This document shows positions 1 to 11,311 of a DNA stretch of 64,000 nt, piece by piece. The notes under the pieces were generated by a model, which was given only the letters and a program-made list of their open reading frames with translations, was not told where the DNA came from and did not search any database. Numbering within the stretch: position 1 is the first letter of the stretch; every line of letters starts with the position of its first letter. Origin of the DNA: Candidatus Borreliella tachyglossi (lineage in GTDB: Bacteria > Spirochaetota > Spirochaetia > Borreliales > Borreliaceae); NCBI RefSeq assembly GCF_003076595.1, contig NZ_CP025785.1:402398-466397 (forward strand), in the 5' to 3' direction. Made by a program: the position numbers and the translations under genes.

Positions 1-498
1 CCTAAACGAATTAATTATTACACCCTCTATCCCACCTAAAAATCCAATCTTACCTGTTTTGGAAGTCTTAGCCGCTAAATATCCAGCCAAAAATGCCCCC
101 TCCTCATTTTTAAATGTTACAGCTACTAAATTATCAGGTATAACTTCATCACTGCCATAAACAGGATCTATAATTGCATATCTAACATCTGGATTCTCTA
201 AAGCAACAGTAATAGCAAAATTACTAAGCTTATATCCAATGAGCCAAATAAAATTTGATCCACTATCTTTTAATGCCTCAATATCAGCTAAATACGTATT
301 AGGAGTAGACTCCTTAGGAATAACTTCTACTCCAAAGTCTTCCCCAACCCTCTTAGCGCCCTTCCAAGCACTCTCATTAAATGACTTGTCATCAAGATAC
401 CCCTCAGTTATTACAGAAATCTTAACAACCCCACTTCCAACTTTAGTATCAGAACATGATACGCAAAGAACACAAAAAATCAAAAATAAAGCTCTCAT
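1..498 (-). CDS. bmpA: Bmp-family nucleoside-binding lipoprotein, bmpA-like (3' part outside window)
   Basis: Reads leftward from an ATG at 498 and runs off the left edge, so about 166 N-terminal residues are visible. It opens with a hydrophobic leader and Cys residues at 12 and 15 typical of a spirochaetal lipoprotein signal, followed by the family's DDKSFNESAW segment and NEEGAFLAGYLAAKTSKTGK. Members of this PBP1/Med family (BmpA-D) are substrate-binding proteins for purine nucleosides in Borrelia. It is the third bmp gene after bmpD and the bmpC remnant, which is the bmpA slot in the Lyme Borrelia order. The last visible part is nearly identical to bmpD at nucleotide level. The paralogue name rests on position and general resemblance, not on a full-length comparison. 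Confidence 0.85.
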   Translation of the reverse strand, partial: MRALFLIFCVLCVSCSDTKVGSGVVKISVITEGYLDDKSFNESAWKGAKRVGEDFGVEVIPKESTPNTYLADIEALKDSGSNFIWLIGYKLSNFAITVALENPDVRYAIIDPVYGSDEVIPDNLVAVTFKNEEGAFLAGYLAAKTSKTGKIGFLGGIEGVIINSFR

Positions 499-547
499 AA
501 TGCATTTTCCTTTTAAATATAAATTTATTTAAGTTTGTCTAAGTAGT

Positions 548-1000
548 CTATACCTTTGACTTAAATAAATCAAGTTCATATTTAGTAGAAGGAACTATAA
601 GTTCACCGTCAATTATCTTGCCCTGAATCTTTATAAGATCGTCAACTAACTTATCACCAATCACATCTGGGTCTTTAATAATATCAATAGCACCCTCCTT
701 TATTCCTTGTTCAATAATCCTACCACCATCAAATCTTTTATCTCTGATGGCATACTGAGAAATTGTATATTGCCTTCAACAGGGTAAGGTGTTAAAACCT
801 TTGGCATAAGCTTGATACCAAGCTCATCCCTTACTCTTATGGCTCCCTCAATAGCACTCTGAAAATATCCCTTGTCATAAAAATCAGATTCAGCCACAAT
901 TCCCATAATAGCTTTCCCACCAGAAGATATATAAGAAGATTCTCTTGACTTAAAACAACACATAAATAATAAAAATAAAATAATAAATTTCCTCTCCTTA
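548..1000 (-). pseudogene. bmpC: bmpC remnant with large internal deletion
   Basis: The 5' piece (about 963 down to 770) encodes FYDKGYFQSAIEGAIRVRDE and then IKLMPKVLTPYPVEGN, like the BmpC N-terminus. The 3' piece (about 770 down to 548) is in another frame and encodes GGRIIEQGIKEGAIDIIKDP and then DLFKSKV-stop, like the BmpC C-terminus. About 190-200 central codons of a gene of roughly 350 codons are missing, and the junction changes frame. A good Shine-Dalgarno (AAGGAG near 995) is followed by an in-frame hydrophobic leader, but no ATG stands in place; the first ATG (963) lies after most of the signal peptide. The gene cannot give a working binding protein. Confidence 0.85.
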
Positions 1001-1122
1001 AATCTTAAGACCTATTTAAAGACTCAGAAGTGGATAACTTTTTACCACATCCTAAAAATTAACACAAAAGAAAATAAATATGAATTTCCCCATATACATG
1101 GAATCCCCTCATACAAGGATTC

Positions 1123-1152
1123 GAGGTACTATAACTTATATTATAATACCTC
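1123..1152 (-). terminator. Hairpin directly after bmpD
   Basis: A near-perfect inverted repeat of 12-base arms (11 of 12 pair, GAGGTA...TACCTC) begins at the base next to the bmpD stop codon. There is no clear T-run after it on the minus strand, so it may be a weak terminator or an mRNA 3'-end hairpin. Confidence 0.35.
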
Positions 1153-2172
1153 TTATTTAATAAGTTTCGAAATAAAAGCATTATAAGATACTTCATCTTT
1201 TGGAACCTTAATCTCATGATTGATTATTTTATTCCTAGCTTCTAATAGACCATCATAGCTCTCTGTTAAATCCAAATTTATCAACTTATTAAAGATTAAA
1301 TCAAGGGCACCATCTTTAAGGCCAAACTCTAAACTATCCCCACCATGCCATTTGCCATGGTCTAAGTAAGATCTTGTCAAATCAAATATCACTATATCAA
1401 CCCTTTTGACATATGATACAAGTACATTCTCAGGCGCAAGATATGACTGATCTTGATCAACTCCTATAACATAATGACCTCCACCTAGCTCTTTTGCAAC
1501 CTCAATAGCTCCAAGTCCTGATAACCCTGCTGCTGCAAATATAATATCTACTCCATCTGTATACATCTTCCTCGCTATTGAGCGTCCAAGTGAAAGATCA
1601 GTAAATGTTCCAACATATTGGGAATTTAACTTAATATCCCTATTCGCATATTTAGCACCTGCTTCATACCCATACCTAAACGAATTAATTACTACGCCCT
1701 CTATCCCACCTAAAAACCCAATCTTACCTGTCTTAGAAGTCTTAGCCGCAATATACCCAGCTAAAAATGCCCCCTCCTCAGATCTAAAATTCACATTCAC
1801 TAAATTTTTAGGCAACTCACTATCTTCCGCGTAAGAACCCTCAATGATGGCATAATTAACATCAGAATTTTCTCTTGCTTTTTGTAGAAATACATCCGTA
1901 AACTTAAAACCAAGTCCCCAAATCAGGCTAGACCCTCCATCTTCCAATGTACCAATATCACCCAAATAATCAGAAGCCTTAGATTCTTTCTCAATTATAT
2001 TAACTCCAAACTCTCTTTCAAGTTGTTTTAATGCCTTTGAAGAACTCTCATTGAAACCTCTATCATCAAAAACCCCATCAACTATGACAGAAATAGTACT
2101 AGATAGTGAAACTTCATTTTGTGGACTTGAGCAACCCAAGCATAAAAAAAGTAATACAATTTTTTTTAACAT
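1153..2172 (-). CDS. bmpD: Bmp-family nucleoside-binding lipoprotein BmpD
   Basis: A 339-residue lipoprotein: leader MLKKIVLLFLCLGC with the probable lipidated Cys at 14, then a PBP1-type periplasmic-binding fold. Family motifs include DDRGFNESSSKAL, GSSLIWGLGFKF, EEGAFLAGYIAAKTSKTGK, GLSGLGAIEVAKELG and the hinge GVDQDQSYLAPENV. BmpD of B. burgdorferi is known as the nucleoside (adenosine) binder of an ABC transporter. SD GGAGG stands 7 bases before the ATG. The gene follows the rpsL-rpsG terminator; two TATAAT-like boxes at about 2180-2215 suggest its own promoter, though no clear -35 is visible. The D assignment follows position next to rpsG. Confidence 0.9.
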   Translation of the reverse strand: MLKKIVLLFLCLGCSSPQNEVSLSSTISVIVDGVFDDRGFNESSSKALKQLEREFGVNIIEKESKASDYLGDIGTLEDGGSSLIWGLGFKFTDVFLQKARENSDVNYAIIEGSYAEDSELPKNLVNVNFRSEEGAFLAGYIAAKTSKTGKIGFLGGIEGVVINSFRYGYEAGAKYANRDIKLNSQYVGTFTDLSLGRSIARKMYTDGVDIIFAAAGLSGLGAIEVAKELGGGHYVIGVDQDQSYLAPENVLVSYVKRVDIVIFDLTRSYLDHGKWHGGDSLEFGLKDGALDLIFNKLINLDLTESYDGLLEARNKIINHEIKVPKDEVSYNAFISKLIK

Positions 2173-2216
2173 AAATTAACCTCCAACCAATTATATCGAA
2201 CCATTATATTCGCAAT

Positions 2217-2244
2217 AAAAAAACACCCCTAAAGGTGTTTTTTT
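2217..2244 (-). terminator. Rho-independent terminator after rpsG
   Basis: An inverted repeat with arms AAAAAAACACC and GGTGTTTTTTT and a 6-base loop (CCTAAA) lies immediately after the rpsG stop, with a T-run on the minus strand. It closes the long ribosomal/RNA polymerase transcription unit. The run is symmetrical, so it could act in both directions, but no plus-strand gene ends here. Confidence 0.85.
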
Positions 2245-2245
2245 A

Positions 2246-2719
2246 TTACCATCTATAATGTGTAAAAGCTCTATTTGCTTCCGCCATCCTATGAGTATCT
2301 TCTTTCTTTTTAAAAGCAACCCCTGCCGAATTATAAGAATTAACAAGTTCATTTGCCAACTTTTCTTGCATAGACCTTCCACTCGACTTTCGAGCAGCTG
2401 AAATAATCCACTTCATCGCCAAAGCCTCACGCCTCTCCTCTCTAACTTCAACTGGTACCTGATAAGTAGCACCGCCAACTCTTCTGCTTCTAACTTCTAC
2501 CAAAGGTTTAATATTATCCAAGGCCTTACTAAAAGCAGCCACTCTGTCAGTCTCCTCAAGCCTTTCCGCAAGGATATCAATTGAATTGTAAATTATAGCT
2601 TCACTTATTGATTTTTTCCCATCATACATCATTCTATTAACAAATTTAGCAACAATCCTAGAGCCATATTTAGCATCTGTAAAGAGTTTTTTCTTAATTT
2701 TTCTACTTTTTCTTGACAT
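2246..2719 (-). CDS. rpsG: 30S ribosomal protein S7
   Basis: 157 residues, the normal length for bacterial S7, a primary 16S-binding protein that organises the 30S head. It shows the basic start [11 protein letters not shown], the [18 protein letters not shown] core and the C-terminal [12 protein letters not shown]. It lies 14 bases after rpsL and is the last gene of the operon before the terminator at 2217-2244. In many bacteria fusA and tuf follow; here the bmp genes follow instead, as in other Borrelia. Confidence 0.98.
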   Translation of the reverse strand: MSRKSRKIKKKLFTDAKYGSRIVAKFVNRMMYDGKKSISEAIIYNSIDILAERLEETDRVAAFSKALDNIKPLVEVRSRRVGGATYQVPVEVREERREALAMKWIISAARKSSGRSMQEKLANELVNSYNSAGVAFKKKEDTHRMAEANRAFTHYRW

Positions 2720-2733
2720 CTAATTTATACCTC

Positions 2734-3108
2734 TTAAGCCTTAGGCCTTTTCGTTCCATACTTAGAGCGCCCTTTCTTACGATTATTAACACCAAGCGTA
2801 TCCTTAGCTCCCCGAATAATATGATACCTAACGCCTGGCAAATCTTTAACTCGCCCGCCTCTAATAAGAACAACTGAATGCTCTTGCAAATTATGGCCAA
2901 TTCCTGGAATATAAGCAGTTACCTCAAACCCATTAGAAAGCCTAACACGAGCCACCTTTCTTAAAGCTGAATTGGGTTTCTTGGGTGTAACTGTCATCAC
3001 ACGAGTACAAATCCCTCTTCTCTGAGGACAATTTTGAAGCGCAGGAGATGCTGTCTTTCCCTTCTGACCCTTTCTTGGTTTCCTAATTAGTTGATTGATT
3101 GTAGGCAT
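2734..3108 (-). CDS. rpsL: 30S ribosomal protein S12
   Basis: 124 residues, full length. S12 lies at the decoding centre. The loop [15 protein letters not shown] keeps the lysine corresponding to K43, the classical streptomycin-resistance position, and [11 protein letters not shown] keeps the second loop, so there is no sign of ribosomal streptomycin resistance. It follows rpoC after about 65 bases and is cotranscribed with rpsG. Confidence 0.98.
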   Translation of the reverse strand: MPTINQLIRKPRKGQKGKTASPALQNCPQRRGICTRVMTVTPKKPNSALRKVARVRLSNGFEVTAYIPGIGHNLQEHSVVLIRGGRVKDLPGVRYHIIRGAKDTLGVNNRKKGRSKYGTKRPKA

Positions 3109-3173
3109 TAATTGTGCTCTCCTTTTCCTAACTTACCAATAAAATGTTAGCAAATATACGATTTATTTTCAAG

Positions 3174-6100
3174 TTAAACCTTATAACCTGTATTTTCCAC
3201 CACCTTAATCCTCTTATATAAGCTCATACCCGTTCCAGTAGGAATTAAATGACCAATTACAACATTTTCCTTCAACCCCTTAAGGTCATCAACCTTACCT
3301 GCAATAGAAGCATCCGTTAAAACCTTAGTTGTTTCTTGGAAAGAGGCAGCTGAAATAAATGAATCTATATTAAGAGATGCCTTTGTTATTCCGATAAGGA
3401 TTGGACTAGCTATAGCAGGCTCACCACCCTGCTCAATTACTTTCTTATTTTGCTCATAAAAAGTATGCTTATCTACCTTTTGATTATAAACAAAATTAGT
3501 ATCACCTACGGATACAATCTTAACTTTCTTCATCATTTGTTTAATTATCACACCAATATGTTTGTCATTAATGCTTACACCTTGCTTTCGATAAACATCC
3601 TGAATTTCTTCTAATAAAAATTCCTGTAAACTAATTCCACCAAGAATTTCAAGAACATCATGAGGATTAATCCGCCCATCACAAAGCATATCACCAGCCT
3701 TCACAATATCTCCATCTCTAACTAATAAGTGTTTTCCAGCGGGAATATAATGCTTATGCTCAACTCCATATTCATCTAAAATATTAATAAGTCTTTTACC
3801 TTTCTGAATTGCCCTAAACTGAGTAACTCCGCTTACCTTAGCCATCTCGGTCAAATTCTTTGGAATTCTTGTCTCAAATAAATCGTTAACCCTAGGAAGA
3901 CCACCCGTAATATCCTGAGTTTTTTCAGAACCCTTAGAAAGCTTAGCAATAACATCCCCTATATTAATATCATGTCCATCCTCAACTTGAAGATAAGCAT
4001 CTCCCGGAAGTACATAAGATGAAATCTCAACCCCTCTACCATCAACAATTAAAATTCTGGGATCCAAAGACTCAAAAATCTGATCTGTAATTCTCTTCTC
4101 AATATTCCCCGTTTCAAGATTTATTTCTTCCTTAAGAGTTGTCCCCAAAATAACATCCTTAAATTTAATTTTTCCTTTAGCCTCAGCAATAATTGGTTCT
4201 GCAAATGGATCAAATGTTCCAATAACACGCCCAGCCTCAACATAATCGCCTACATTAATTTCAAGTCTTGTACCAGCTTTTAAAGGAACCTCTTGTTCCT
4301 CAGAGACAATCATAAATTTATCATCTTTAATTTTAATATAACCAATATAAGATGATAATATATCCACACCTTTTTTATTCACAAATAAAGGCATACCCTT
4401 AATTACCTTTTGAGCATCTACGACCTTAATCTCTTTAATTGACTTAATATCTTCTTCATAAATAACATTTATTATCCTTAAAGTTCCCTTTCTTGTAAAA
4501 AGTAAATCATTATCAATCTTAACATTAAAACCCTCCAACCCATTAAGAATAAAAGCGTTTTTAAGTGATATCTTATCATCCTCACTACCGGCCTGTGCAA
4601 CACCCCCAATGTGAAAAGTTCTCATAGTAAGCTGTGTTCCTGGTTGACCTATTGACTGCGCGGCTATTATTCCAACAGCCTCTCCAATATTAACGGGCTT
4701 ATTATTAGAAAAATCCCGCCCATAACATTTTTGACAAACCCCATGCTCAGCCTCACAAGTCAAAACAGACCTAATGACAAGCTTGTCAATACCAACAGTT
4801 TCCAATAATCTTATCTTATCTTCTGTAATCTCCTCATTAACGTCCAAAACAATCTCGCCAGTTATAGGATTTTTTATCCTCTCAATTGAATAACTCCCAA
4901 TAACTTTTTCTCTTAAAGGCTCAATTATTTCCTCACCATTCTTCACGGCCTCAACTTTTATACCATTAATAGTTCCACAATCTTCTATTCTAACAACAAC
5001 ATCCTGAGCAATATCTACCAGCCTTCGAGTTAAATACCCAGCATCCGCAGTCTTAAGGGCTGTATCTGCAAGTCCCTTCCTTGCACCATTTGTAGATATA
5101 AAAAACTCTATTACAGAAAGGCCTTCCTTAAAATTAGAAATAATTGGAAGTTCAATAATATCTCCAGAGGTTTTAGCCATCAACCCCCGCATCCCTGCAA
5201 GCTGCCTTATCTGATTTCTACTTCCACGAGCACCAGAGTCAGCCATCATATAAATAACATTAAATCCATCTCTATCTCTTTTAAGAATTTCCATCATCCT
5301 AGTAGTAAGCTCTTCATTCGTCTTTGACCAAACAGAAACAACATTATTATATCTCTCCTCACCAGTAATAACGCCCTTAGTGTAATCATTCTGAATTTTG
5401 GCAATTTCTCTATTAGCCTTATCTACATATCCTCGCTTCTCTTCAGGCACAATAATATCGCTCATACTTATTGTACACCCAAATTTAGTAGCATACTTAA
5501 ATCCAAGTTCCTTAATAATATCTAACATCTCGATTACAATAGAAGAACCATGAGCCACATATACCTCAGAAATCAAAACCTGTAATTCATGATCACTAAG
5601 AGTTTTATTGACAAAGTCAATCTTATCTGGTAAAGCCTCATTAAATACAATACGACCCGATGTAGTTTCTATATATCCACCATTAACTTTTACATAAATT
5701 CGTGCATTATAATCTAAAGCTTTATTATTGATTGCAAGAAGAACATGATTGAAATTTAAAAACTTACGACCCTCACCAGCTACATTTTTTTTCTCCATAG
5801 TTAAGTAATAAAGCCCCAAAACAATATCCTGAGATGGAAATACAATAGGATGCCCATTTGCAGGATTTAGCAAATTATTAGTTGATAGCATCAACGCCCA
5901 ACTCTCAGCTTGTGCCGCAGGAGTTAAAGGTACATGAACAGCCATCTGATCACCATCAAAGTCAGCATTATATGCATGACAAACAAGGGGATGTAGCTTT
6001 ATAGCTTTTCCTTCAACCAAAACTGGCTCAAAAGCCTGGATTCCCAGCCTGTGAAGTGTTGGAGCTCGGTTTAAAAGTACAGGATGTTCCTTAATAACAC

Positions 6101-7307
6101 CGTCTAAAATCTGCCATACCTCATCCACTTCTTGCTCAATCAGACTCTTTGCTCTTTTTATATTAAATACAGATTCACTCTCAATCAATCTTCTAATTAC
6201 AAACGGTTTAAAAAGCTCAAGTGCCATCTTTGAAGGAATACCGCACTGATGAAGCTTAAGCTCAGGTCCAACAACAATTACAGAACGACCCGAATAATCT
6301 ACTCTCTTCCCAAGAAGGTTTTGCCTAAATCTACCCTGCTTACCCTTTAATGCATCAGACAAAGATTTAAGCGGTCTATTTGACGAACCCTTAACGACTT
6401 TTCTCTTGTGTGAATTATCAAAAAGAGAATCAACAGATTCCTGTAGCATTCTTTTTTCATTTCTTACAATGATCTCAGGCGCATTAAGAAGTAATAGTTT
6501 TCTTAAACGATTATTCCTATTTATTACTCTTCTATAAAGATCATTAAGATCAGAAGTCGCAAATCTTCCCCCATCGAGTTGAACCATAGGTCTAATTTCT
6601 GGAGGAATAACAGGCAGAACATCCATAATCATCCATTCTGGTTTATTTCCAGAAACTTTAAAGTTCTCAATAATTTCAAGACGCCTTAAAAGCTTTTTAT
6701 CTGTCTTGTCGTCTTTATCAATCATCTGAACTCTAAGCCTAGATGAAAGCTCATCAAGATCAAGATTTTCAAGTAAGGTTTTAATTGCCTCAGCACCCAT
6801 TGAAGCATTAAAAGACATCCCATACCTTTCTCTTGATTCAGAATACTCATCTTCATTTAAAAGTTGCATTTTCTTAAGGTCAGTATCACCCGGTTCAATT
6901 ACAATATATTTTTCATAATAAAGTATAGAATTTAAATTAGAAGCCGTAATATCAAGCAAAAGACCAATTCTAGAAGGAATATACTTATAATACCAAATAT
7001 GAGCAACAGGCGCTGAAAGCTCAATATGCCCCATTCTTTCGCGCCTAACCTTAAAATGAGTTACCTCAACATTACAACGATCACAAATAATACCCTTATA
7101 TCTAACTGACTTAAACTTACCACAATAGCATTCCCATTCTTTTGTTGTTCCAAAAATTCGCTCACAAAAAAGCCCATCTTTCTCAGGTCTCAAAGTTCTA
7201 TAGTTAATAGTTTCAGACTTTTTAACCTCACCATAAGACCAATTTCTAATCTGCTCAGGAGATGCTATTTTTATTTTTATTTTTTCAAAATCTTTTATTT
7301 CTTTCAT
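3174..7307 (-). CDS. rpoC: DNA-directed RNA polymerase beta' subunit
   Basis: 1377 residues. It catalyses RNA synthesis together with beta. The N-terminal zinc ribbon CYCGKFK...CDRCNVEV, the active-site Mg2+ loop [12 protein letters not shown], the bridge-helix/trigger-loop region with [19 protein letters not shown], and the second zinc site [13 protein letters not shown] are all visible. The C-terminal [12 protein letters not shown] and [12 protein letters not shown] segments are also present. It starts 14 bases after rpoB, with SD-like GAGG before the ATG. There is no interruption or unusual insertion. Confidence 0.99.
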   Translation of the reverse strand: MKEIKDFEKIKIKIASPEQIRNWSYGEVKKSETINYRTLRPEKDGLFCERIFGTTKEWECYCGKFKSVRYKGIICDRCNVEVTHFKVRRERMGHIELSAPVAHIWYYKYIPSRIGLLLDITASNLNSILYYEKYIVIEPGDTDLKKMQLLNEDEYSESRERYGMSFNASMGAEAIKTLLENLDLDELSSRLRVQMIDKDDKTDKKLLRRLEIIENFKVSGNKPEWMIMDVLPVIPPEIRPMVQLDGGRFATSDLNDLYRRVINRNNRLRKLLLLNAPEIIVRNEKRMLQESVDSLFDNSHKRKVVKGSSNRPLKSLSDALKGKQGRFRQNLLGKRVDYSGRSVIVVGPELKLHQCGIPSKMALELFKPFVIRRLIESESVFNIKRAKSLIEQEVDEVWQILDGVIKEHPVLLNRAPTLHRLGIQAFEPVLVEGKAIKLHPLVCHAYNADFDGDQMAVHVPLTPAAQAESWALMLSTNNLLNPANGHPIVFPSQDIVLGLYYLTMEKKNVAGEGRKFLNFNHVLLAINNKALDYNARIYVKVNGGYIETTSGRIVFNEALPDKIDFVNKTLSDHELQVLISEVYVAHGSSIVIEMLDIIKELGFKYATKFGCTISMSDIIVPEEKRGYVDKANREIAKIQNDYTKGVITGEERYNNVVSVWSKTNEELTTRMMEILKRDRDGFNVIYMMADSGARGSRNQIRQLAGMRGLMAKTSGDIIELPIISNFKEGLSVIEFFISTNGARKGLADTALKTADAGYLTRRLVDIAQDVVVRIEDCGTINGIKVEAVKNGEEIIEPLREKVIGSYSIERIKNPITGEIVLDVNEEITEDKIRLLETVGIDKLVIRSVLTCEAEHGVCQKCYGRDFSNNKPVNIGEAVGIIAAQSIGQPGTQLTMRTFHIGGVAQAGSEDDKISLKNAFILNGLEGFNVKIDNDLLFTRKGTLRIINVIYEEDIKSIKEIKVVDAQKVIKGMPLFVNKKGVDILSSYIGYIKIKDDKFMIVSEEQEVPLKAGTRLEINVGDYVEAGRVIGTFDPFAEPIIAEAKGKIKFKDVILGTTLKEEINLETGNIEKRITDQIFESLDPRILIVDGRGVEISSYVLPGDAYLQVEDGHDINIGDVIAKLSKGSEKTQDITGGLPRVNDLFETRIPKNLTEMAKVSGVTQFRAIQKGKRLINILDEYGVEHKHYIPAGKHLLVRDGDIVKAGDMLCDGRINPHDVLEILGGISLQEFLLEEIQDVYRKQGVSINDKHIGVIIKQMMKKVKIVSVGDTNFVYNQKVDKHTFYEQNKKVIEQGGEPAIASPILIGITKASLNIDSFISAASFQETTKVLTDASIAGKVDDLKGLKENVVIGHLIPTGTGMSLYKRIKVVENTGYKV

Positions 7308-7321
7308 AGAAACCTCAAAAC

Positions 7322-10300
7322 CTAAGTTTTATTAATCAATTCCTCTTCCTTTTCCGTTAAAGGAATTTGATTTCCACCATCATCATAAATTGATAAATCA
7401 AATCCAAGACCTCTTAACTCCTGCATCAAAACATTAAAAGATTCAGGAATTCCAGATACATTAGTAGGGATGCCCTTAACAATATTTTCATATATCTTCA
7501 CTCTCCCTGACATATCATCTGATTTTACTGTTAAGAGCTCTTGAAGAGTATGTGCAGCTCCATAAGCTTCTAATGCCCAAACTTCCATCTCCCCAAGCCT
7601 TTGACCTCCAAATTGTGCCTTCCCTCCAAGAGGTTGTTGAGACACAAGTGAATAAGGTCCCGTAGACCTTGCATGCATCTTATCATCGACAAGGTGGTGA
7701 AGCTTAAGCATATATATAACCCCAACCATCACCTCATTCTCAAACGCTTCCCCAGTATACCCATCGTATAAAATCTCTTTTGATGTTTCATTAAATCCAG
7801 CCTTTCTTAGCCTCCCTTGGATTTGTTCGTTTGTAGCAGATTCAAAAACAGGAACATCATAATATTCATTAAGATACCTACCAGCAAGACCAAGCTGAGA
7901 TTCCATTAGTTGCCCAATATTCATACGAGATGGCACCCCCAAGGGGTTTAAGCATATATCAAGAGAAGTTCCGTCTGCAAGATATGGCATATCTTCAACT
8001 GGAAGAATTTTTGCAACTACACCCTTATTTCCATGTCGTCCAGCCATCTTATCGCCTTCCTTAAGTTTTCTCTTCTTAGCAATATAAACCTTAAGTATCT
8101 CATCAACCCCAGGAGGAAGATTTCCAACATCATCCTTAGTGACTCTTTGAACATCAATTACAGTGCCCTCAGTACCATGCGGAACTTTTAGTGAATTATT
8201 CTTTACATCTTTTGCCTTCTCACCAAAAATCGATGTTAAAAGTTTAAATTCAGGAGTAATGTCTCCCTCTGACTTTGGAGTAACCTTGCCAATTAAAATA
8301 TCACCTGGCTTTACATAAGTTCCTACTCGTATAATTCCATTTTCATCAAGTTTGTTTAGTATCTTTCCGCTAACATTAGGGATATCAGCTGTAACTTTCT
8401 CAGGCCCAAGCTTAGTTTCCCGTACCTCAATGCTAAACTCTTTAATATGAATTGAAGTATAAAGGTCTTCTTTTACAATTCTCTCAGAAATTAATATAGC
8501 ATCCTCATAATTAAAACCATTCCAAGGAATAAAACCAACCAACAAATTATTTCCGAGTGCAAGCTCTCCATATCTAGTAGCAGGTCCATCAGCAATTATT
8601 TCACCTCTACTAATCTCCTGATGCTCTTTAACCAAAACTGACTGATTAAAGGAAGTATCCTGATTTGTTCTCTCGTATTTTGAAAGATCATACTCATCGA
8701 AATCATTTTTATCATCAGTATTCTCAGGTCTGATAACTATTTTTCTATTTGTTGCCAACACAACCGTACCCGATCTCTTCGCCTTAATAACAACACCAGA
8801 ATCTTTAGCAACTACTCTCTCCATCCCAGTACCAACAATAGGTGGTTGTGGAAACAACAAAGGCACTGCTTGACGTTGCATATTTGAACCCATAAGAGCA
8901 CGGTTTGCATCATTGTGCTCAAGAAAAGGTATTAGTGCCGAAGAGACAGAAATCAACTGCCTAGGTGAAACATCCATATAATCTATATCCTTAGGAACCG
9001 TTGTAGTATAATCACCAGAAACCCTAACAGAAATTAAATTATCAATATAATTACCATCAGCACTAACAGTAGCATTTGCCTGAGCAATACACTTCTTCTC
9101 CTCGTCAATTGCAGACAAATATTTTATCTCATCAGTAACTCTACCCTCAACCACCTTTCTATAAGGAGTTTCCAAGAAACCATAATCATTTACCTTCGCA
9201 TAAGTAGCCAAAGAAACAATAAGACCAATATTCGGTCCCTCAGGAGTTTCAATGGGGCACATCCTGCCATAATGAGTATAATGCACATCCCTCACCTCAA
9301 AACCTGCACGTTCTCTTGAAAGTCCCCCAGGACCCAAAGCATTAAGACGTCTCTTATGCGTTAATTCAGCCAAAGGATTTACCTGATCCATAAACTGTGA
9401 GAGCTGACTAGTTGCAAAAAATTCTTTAACAGCAGAAACAATAGGCTTAACACTTATTAATTCCTGAGGCTTTAGATTGAATACCTCCTTATTAGACATT
9501 CTATCCTTTGCAATCTTTTCTACCCTTGACATTGCACCTTTATATATATTTGTCAATAATTCACCAACAGATCGAACTCGCCTATTTCCAAGATGATCAA
9601 TATCATCAAGAATATCATGTCCATCGTATATTCTTAAAAGATGAGATATAGTATTTACAATATCCGTAATGGTAAGAACTGGGGTTGTCAAATCATCAAG
9701 TCCAAATTTTTTAGAAAGCTTATATCTACCCACATGTCCAAGATCATATCTTTTCTCTGAAAAAAATACAGTTCTTAAATCATTTTCAGCATTGTCAATT
9801 GATATAGGCTCACCCGGCAAAAGTACACTATAAACCGCAAGCATTACAGATTCTCTTGAAAGCTCTTTAAATCCATCTTTTAAGGAGAAATAAGCATCTT
9901 CTTTTTCAAAGCAATTCAAAATAACATCAGAACTGATATAATGCTTCCCAGGAACACTATCATAACCATCAAAATCAATAAGCTCTATCTCTTTTACTCC
10001 ATTTTGTAAGAAATCTTCAATATCCTGAAGAGTGATTTTGTCACCTGCTCTATAAGTCATATTCTCTTTTATATTGATATTTACAGCTAAATATTGACCT
10101 GTGATTTCTCTTTTAGTATCTTCATTGACTTCAATTTTTCTAATATTATAAAAAGTACTAATTATTTTCTCTCTAGTGTCAAGACCTAAAGCTCTCAAGA
10201 AGAGAGTAACAAGTACTCTCTTCTTTCTATCTATCTTAACGTAAAGGTAATCTTTCTTAGAGTCAATCTCAAATTCCAGCCAAGAACCACGATAAGGAAT

Positions 10301-10789
10301 AATGCGAGCAAAATATAAATCCTTTTCCTTATAAAAAACAACTCCAGGAGACCTATGAATCTGAGATACAATTACCCTCTCAGCACCATTAACAATAAAA
10401 GTCCCTCTATCAGTCATTAAAGGAATAGTGCCCATATAAACATCTTTTTGTCTTATTTCTCCTGTTGTTAAAAACTGCAAATTTAACCTTATCTTTAAAA
10501 CAGCTTCATAACTTTGACCCTTTCTCTTGCATTCTTTTTCAATAAAATTAAGGGAATCGTCCTCAATATAGTATTTTTCATACTCAAGAGCAACTTCACC
10601 ATTGCTACTTTTTATAGGAAAAACATTTCTAAAAACAGATTCAAGTCCCTCATTAAGCAAAGGTCTTTTATTTTTTAACTTCTCAAGCTGCAAAAATTTC
10701 TCATAGGAATTCAATTGTATTTCTATTAGGTTAGGTAAGTCCAAAATTTCTTCGGCTTTTCCTTGTCCCAGATGAACCCTTTCTACCAT
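7322..10789 (-). CDS. rpoB: DNA-directed RNA polymerase beta subunit
   Basis: About 1155 residues. The start at 10789 ([19 protein letters not shown]) is chosen because AAGGAG stands 7 bases upstream; a TTG at 10810 in the same frame lies before that SD. The rifampicin-binding region reads [20 protein letters not shown] followed by [13 protein letters not shown]. The residue equivalent to E. coli Ser531 is Asn (codon 9341-9343), the change known to give intrinsic rifampicin resistance in Borrelia. The C-terminal [20 protein letters not shown] is present. It is separated from rplL by a hairpin. Confidence 0.99.
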   Translation of the reverse strand: MVERVHLGQGKAEEILDLPNLIEIQLNSYEKFLQLEKLKNKRPLLNEGLESVFRNVFPIKSSNGEVALEYEKYYIEDDSLNFIEKECKRKGQSYEAVLKIRLNLQFLTTGEIRQKDVYMGTIPLMTDRGTFIVNGAERVIVSQIHRSPGVVFYKEKDLYFARIIPYRGSWLEFEIDSKKDYLYVKIDRKKRVLVTLFLRALGLDTREKIISTFYNIRKIEVNEDTKREITGQYLAVNINIKENMTYRAGDKITLQDIEDFLQNGVKEIELIDFDGYDSVPGKHYISSDVILNCFEKEDAYFSLKDGFKELSRESVMLAVYSVLLPGEPISIDNAENDLRTVFFSEKRYDLGHVGRYKLSKKFGLDDLTTPVLTITDIVNTISHLLRIYDGHDILDDIDHLGNRRVRSVGELLTNIYKGAMSRVEKIAKDRMSNKEVFNLKPQELISVKPIVSAVKEFFATSQLSQFMDQVNPLAELTHKRRLNALGPGGLSRERAGFEVRDVHYTHYGRMCPIETPEGPNIGLIVSLATYAKVNDYGFLETPYRKVVEGRVTDEIKYLSAIDEEKKCIAQANATVSADGNYIDNLISVRVSGDYTTTVPKDIDYMDVSPRQLISVSSALIPFLEHNDANRALMGSNMQRQAVPLLFPQPPIVGTGMERVVAKDSGVVIKAKRSGTVVLATNRKIVIRPENTDDKNDFDEYDLSKYERTNQDTSFNQSVLVKEHQEISRGEIIADGPATRYGELALGNNLLVGFIPWNGFNYEDAILISERIVKEDLYTSIHIKEFSIEVRETKLGPEKVTADIPNVSGKILNKLDENGIIRVGTYVKPGDILIGKVTPKSEGDITPEFKLLTSIFGEKAKDVKNNSLKVPHGTEGTVIDVQRVTKDDVGNLPPGVDEILKVYIAKKRKLKEGDKMAGRHGNKGVVAKILPVEDMPYLADGTSLDICLNPLGVPSRMNIGQLMESQLGLAGRYLNEYYDVPVFESATNEQIQGRLRKAGFNETSKEILYDGYTGEAFENEVMVGVIYMLKLHHLVDDKMHARSTGPYSLVSQQPLGGKAQFGGQRLGEMEVWALEAYGAAHTLQELLTVKSDDMSGRVKIYENIVKGIPTNVSGIPESFNVLMQELRGLGFDLSIYDDGGNQIPLTEKEEELINKT

Positions 10790-10821
10790 TAAAAGACTCC
10801 TTTTTTTCAAGACACAATAAA

Positions 10822-10844
10822 CCGCATGTCACTATGACATGCGG
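10822..10844 (-). terminator. Attenuator or processing hairpin between rplL and rpoB
   Basis: A perfect 10-base stem CCGCATGTCA/TGACATGCGG with a 3-base loop lies in the rplL-rpoB gap. It is followed on the minus strand by a weak TTTATTGTG tract. In many bacteria this same gap holds an attenuator or RNase III site that lowers rpoBC relative to L7/L12. Partial termination or processing is inferred from structure and position only. Confidence 0.6.
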
Positions 10845-10873
10845 AATAACAAATCTGATATATTTTTAATGTT

Positions 10874-11239
10874 TTATTTAATCTCAACTTTTGCACCAAC
10901 TGATTCTAACTTTTTCTTTATTTCCTCAGCATCTGGCTTTGAAATACCTTCCTTAACTGCCTTAGGAGCAGCTTCAACTAATGCCTTAGCCTCTCCAAGT
11001 CCAAGTCCAGTAATCCCTCTTACTTCTTTAATAACATTTATCTTACTATCCCCAAAAGATACAAGCATTACATCAAATTCTGTTTGCTCCTCGACACCAC
11101 CAGTACCAGATCCAGCAGTAACTGCAACAGCAGTAGCAGTAACTCCGAATTTTTCCTCAATAGCAGATATAAGCTCAACAACCTCAGTTGTTTTAGCACC
11201 TTCAATCCATGTTAAAATATCTTCTTTGCTTAGTGCCAT
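10874..11239 (-). CDS. rplL: 50S ribosomal protein L7/L12
   Basis: 121 residues, usual length. L7/L12 forms the ribosomal stalk that recruits GTPase factors. It has the N-terminal dimerisation helix ([20 protein letters not shown]), an Ala/Val/Thr/Gly hinge ([15 protein letters not shown]), and the C-terminal domain with [18 protein letters not shown] and [14 protein letters not shown]. It lies between rplJ and rpoB. An SD (AAAGGAG) precedes the ATG. Confidence 0.98.
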   Translation of the reverse strand: MALSKEDILTWIEGAKTTEVVELISAIEEKFGVTATAVAVTAGSGTGGVEEQTEFDVMLVSFGDSKINVIKEVRGITGLGLGEAKALVEAAPKAVKEGISKPDAEEIKKKLESVGAKVEIK

Positions 11240-11311
11240 ATTAACTTAACTCCTTTTATATTATTCTAAACAGTGATAGCATGCACCCAATTAAGACTAA
11301 CACTGCTTTGA

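Noticed and set aside
10839-11249. Plus-strand open frame opposite rplL
   Set aside because: Low-complexity Ser/Thr/Ala-rich antisense of L7/L12; no SD or homology pattern.
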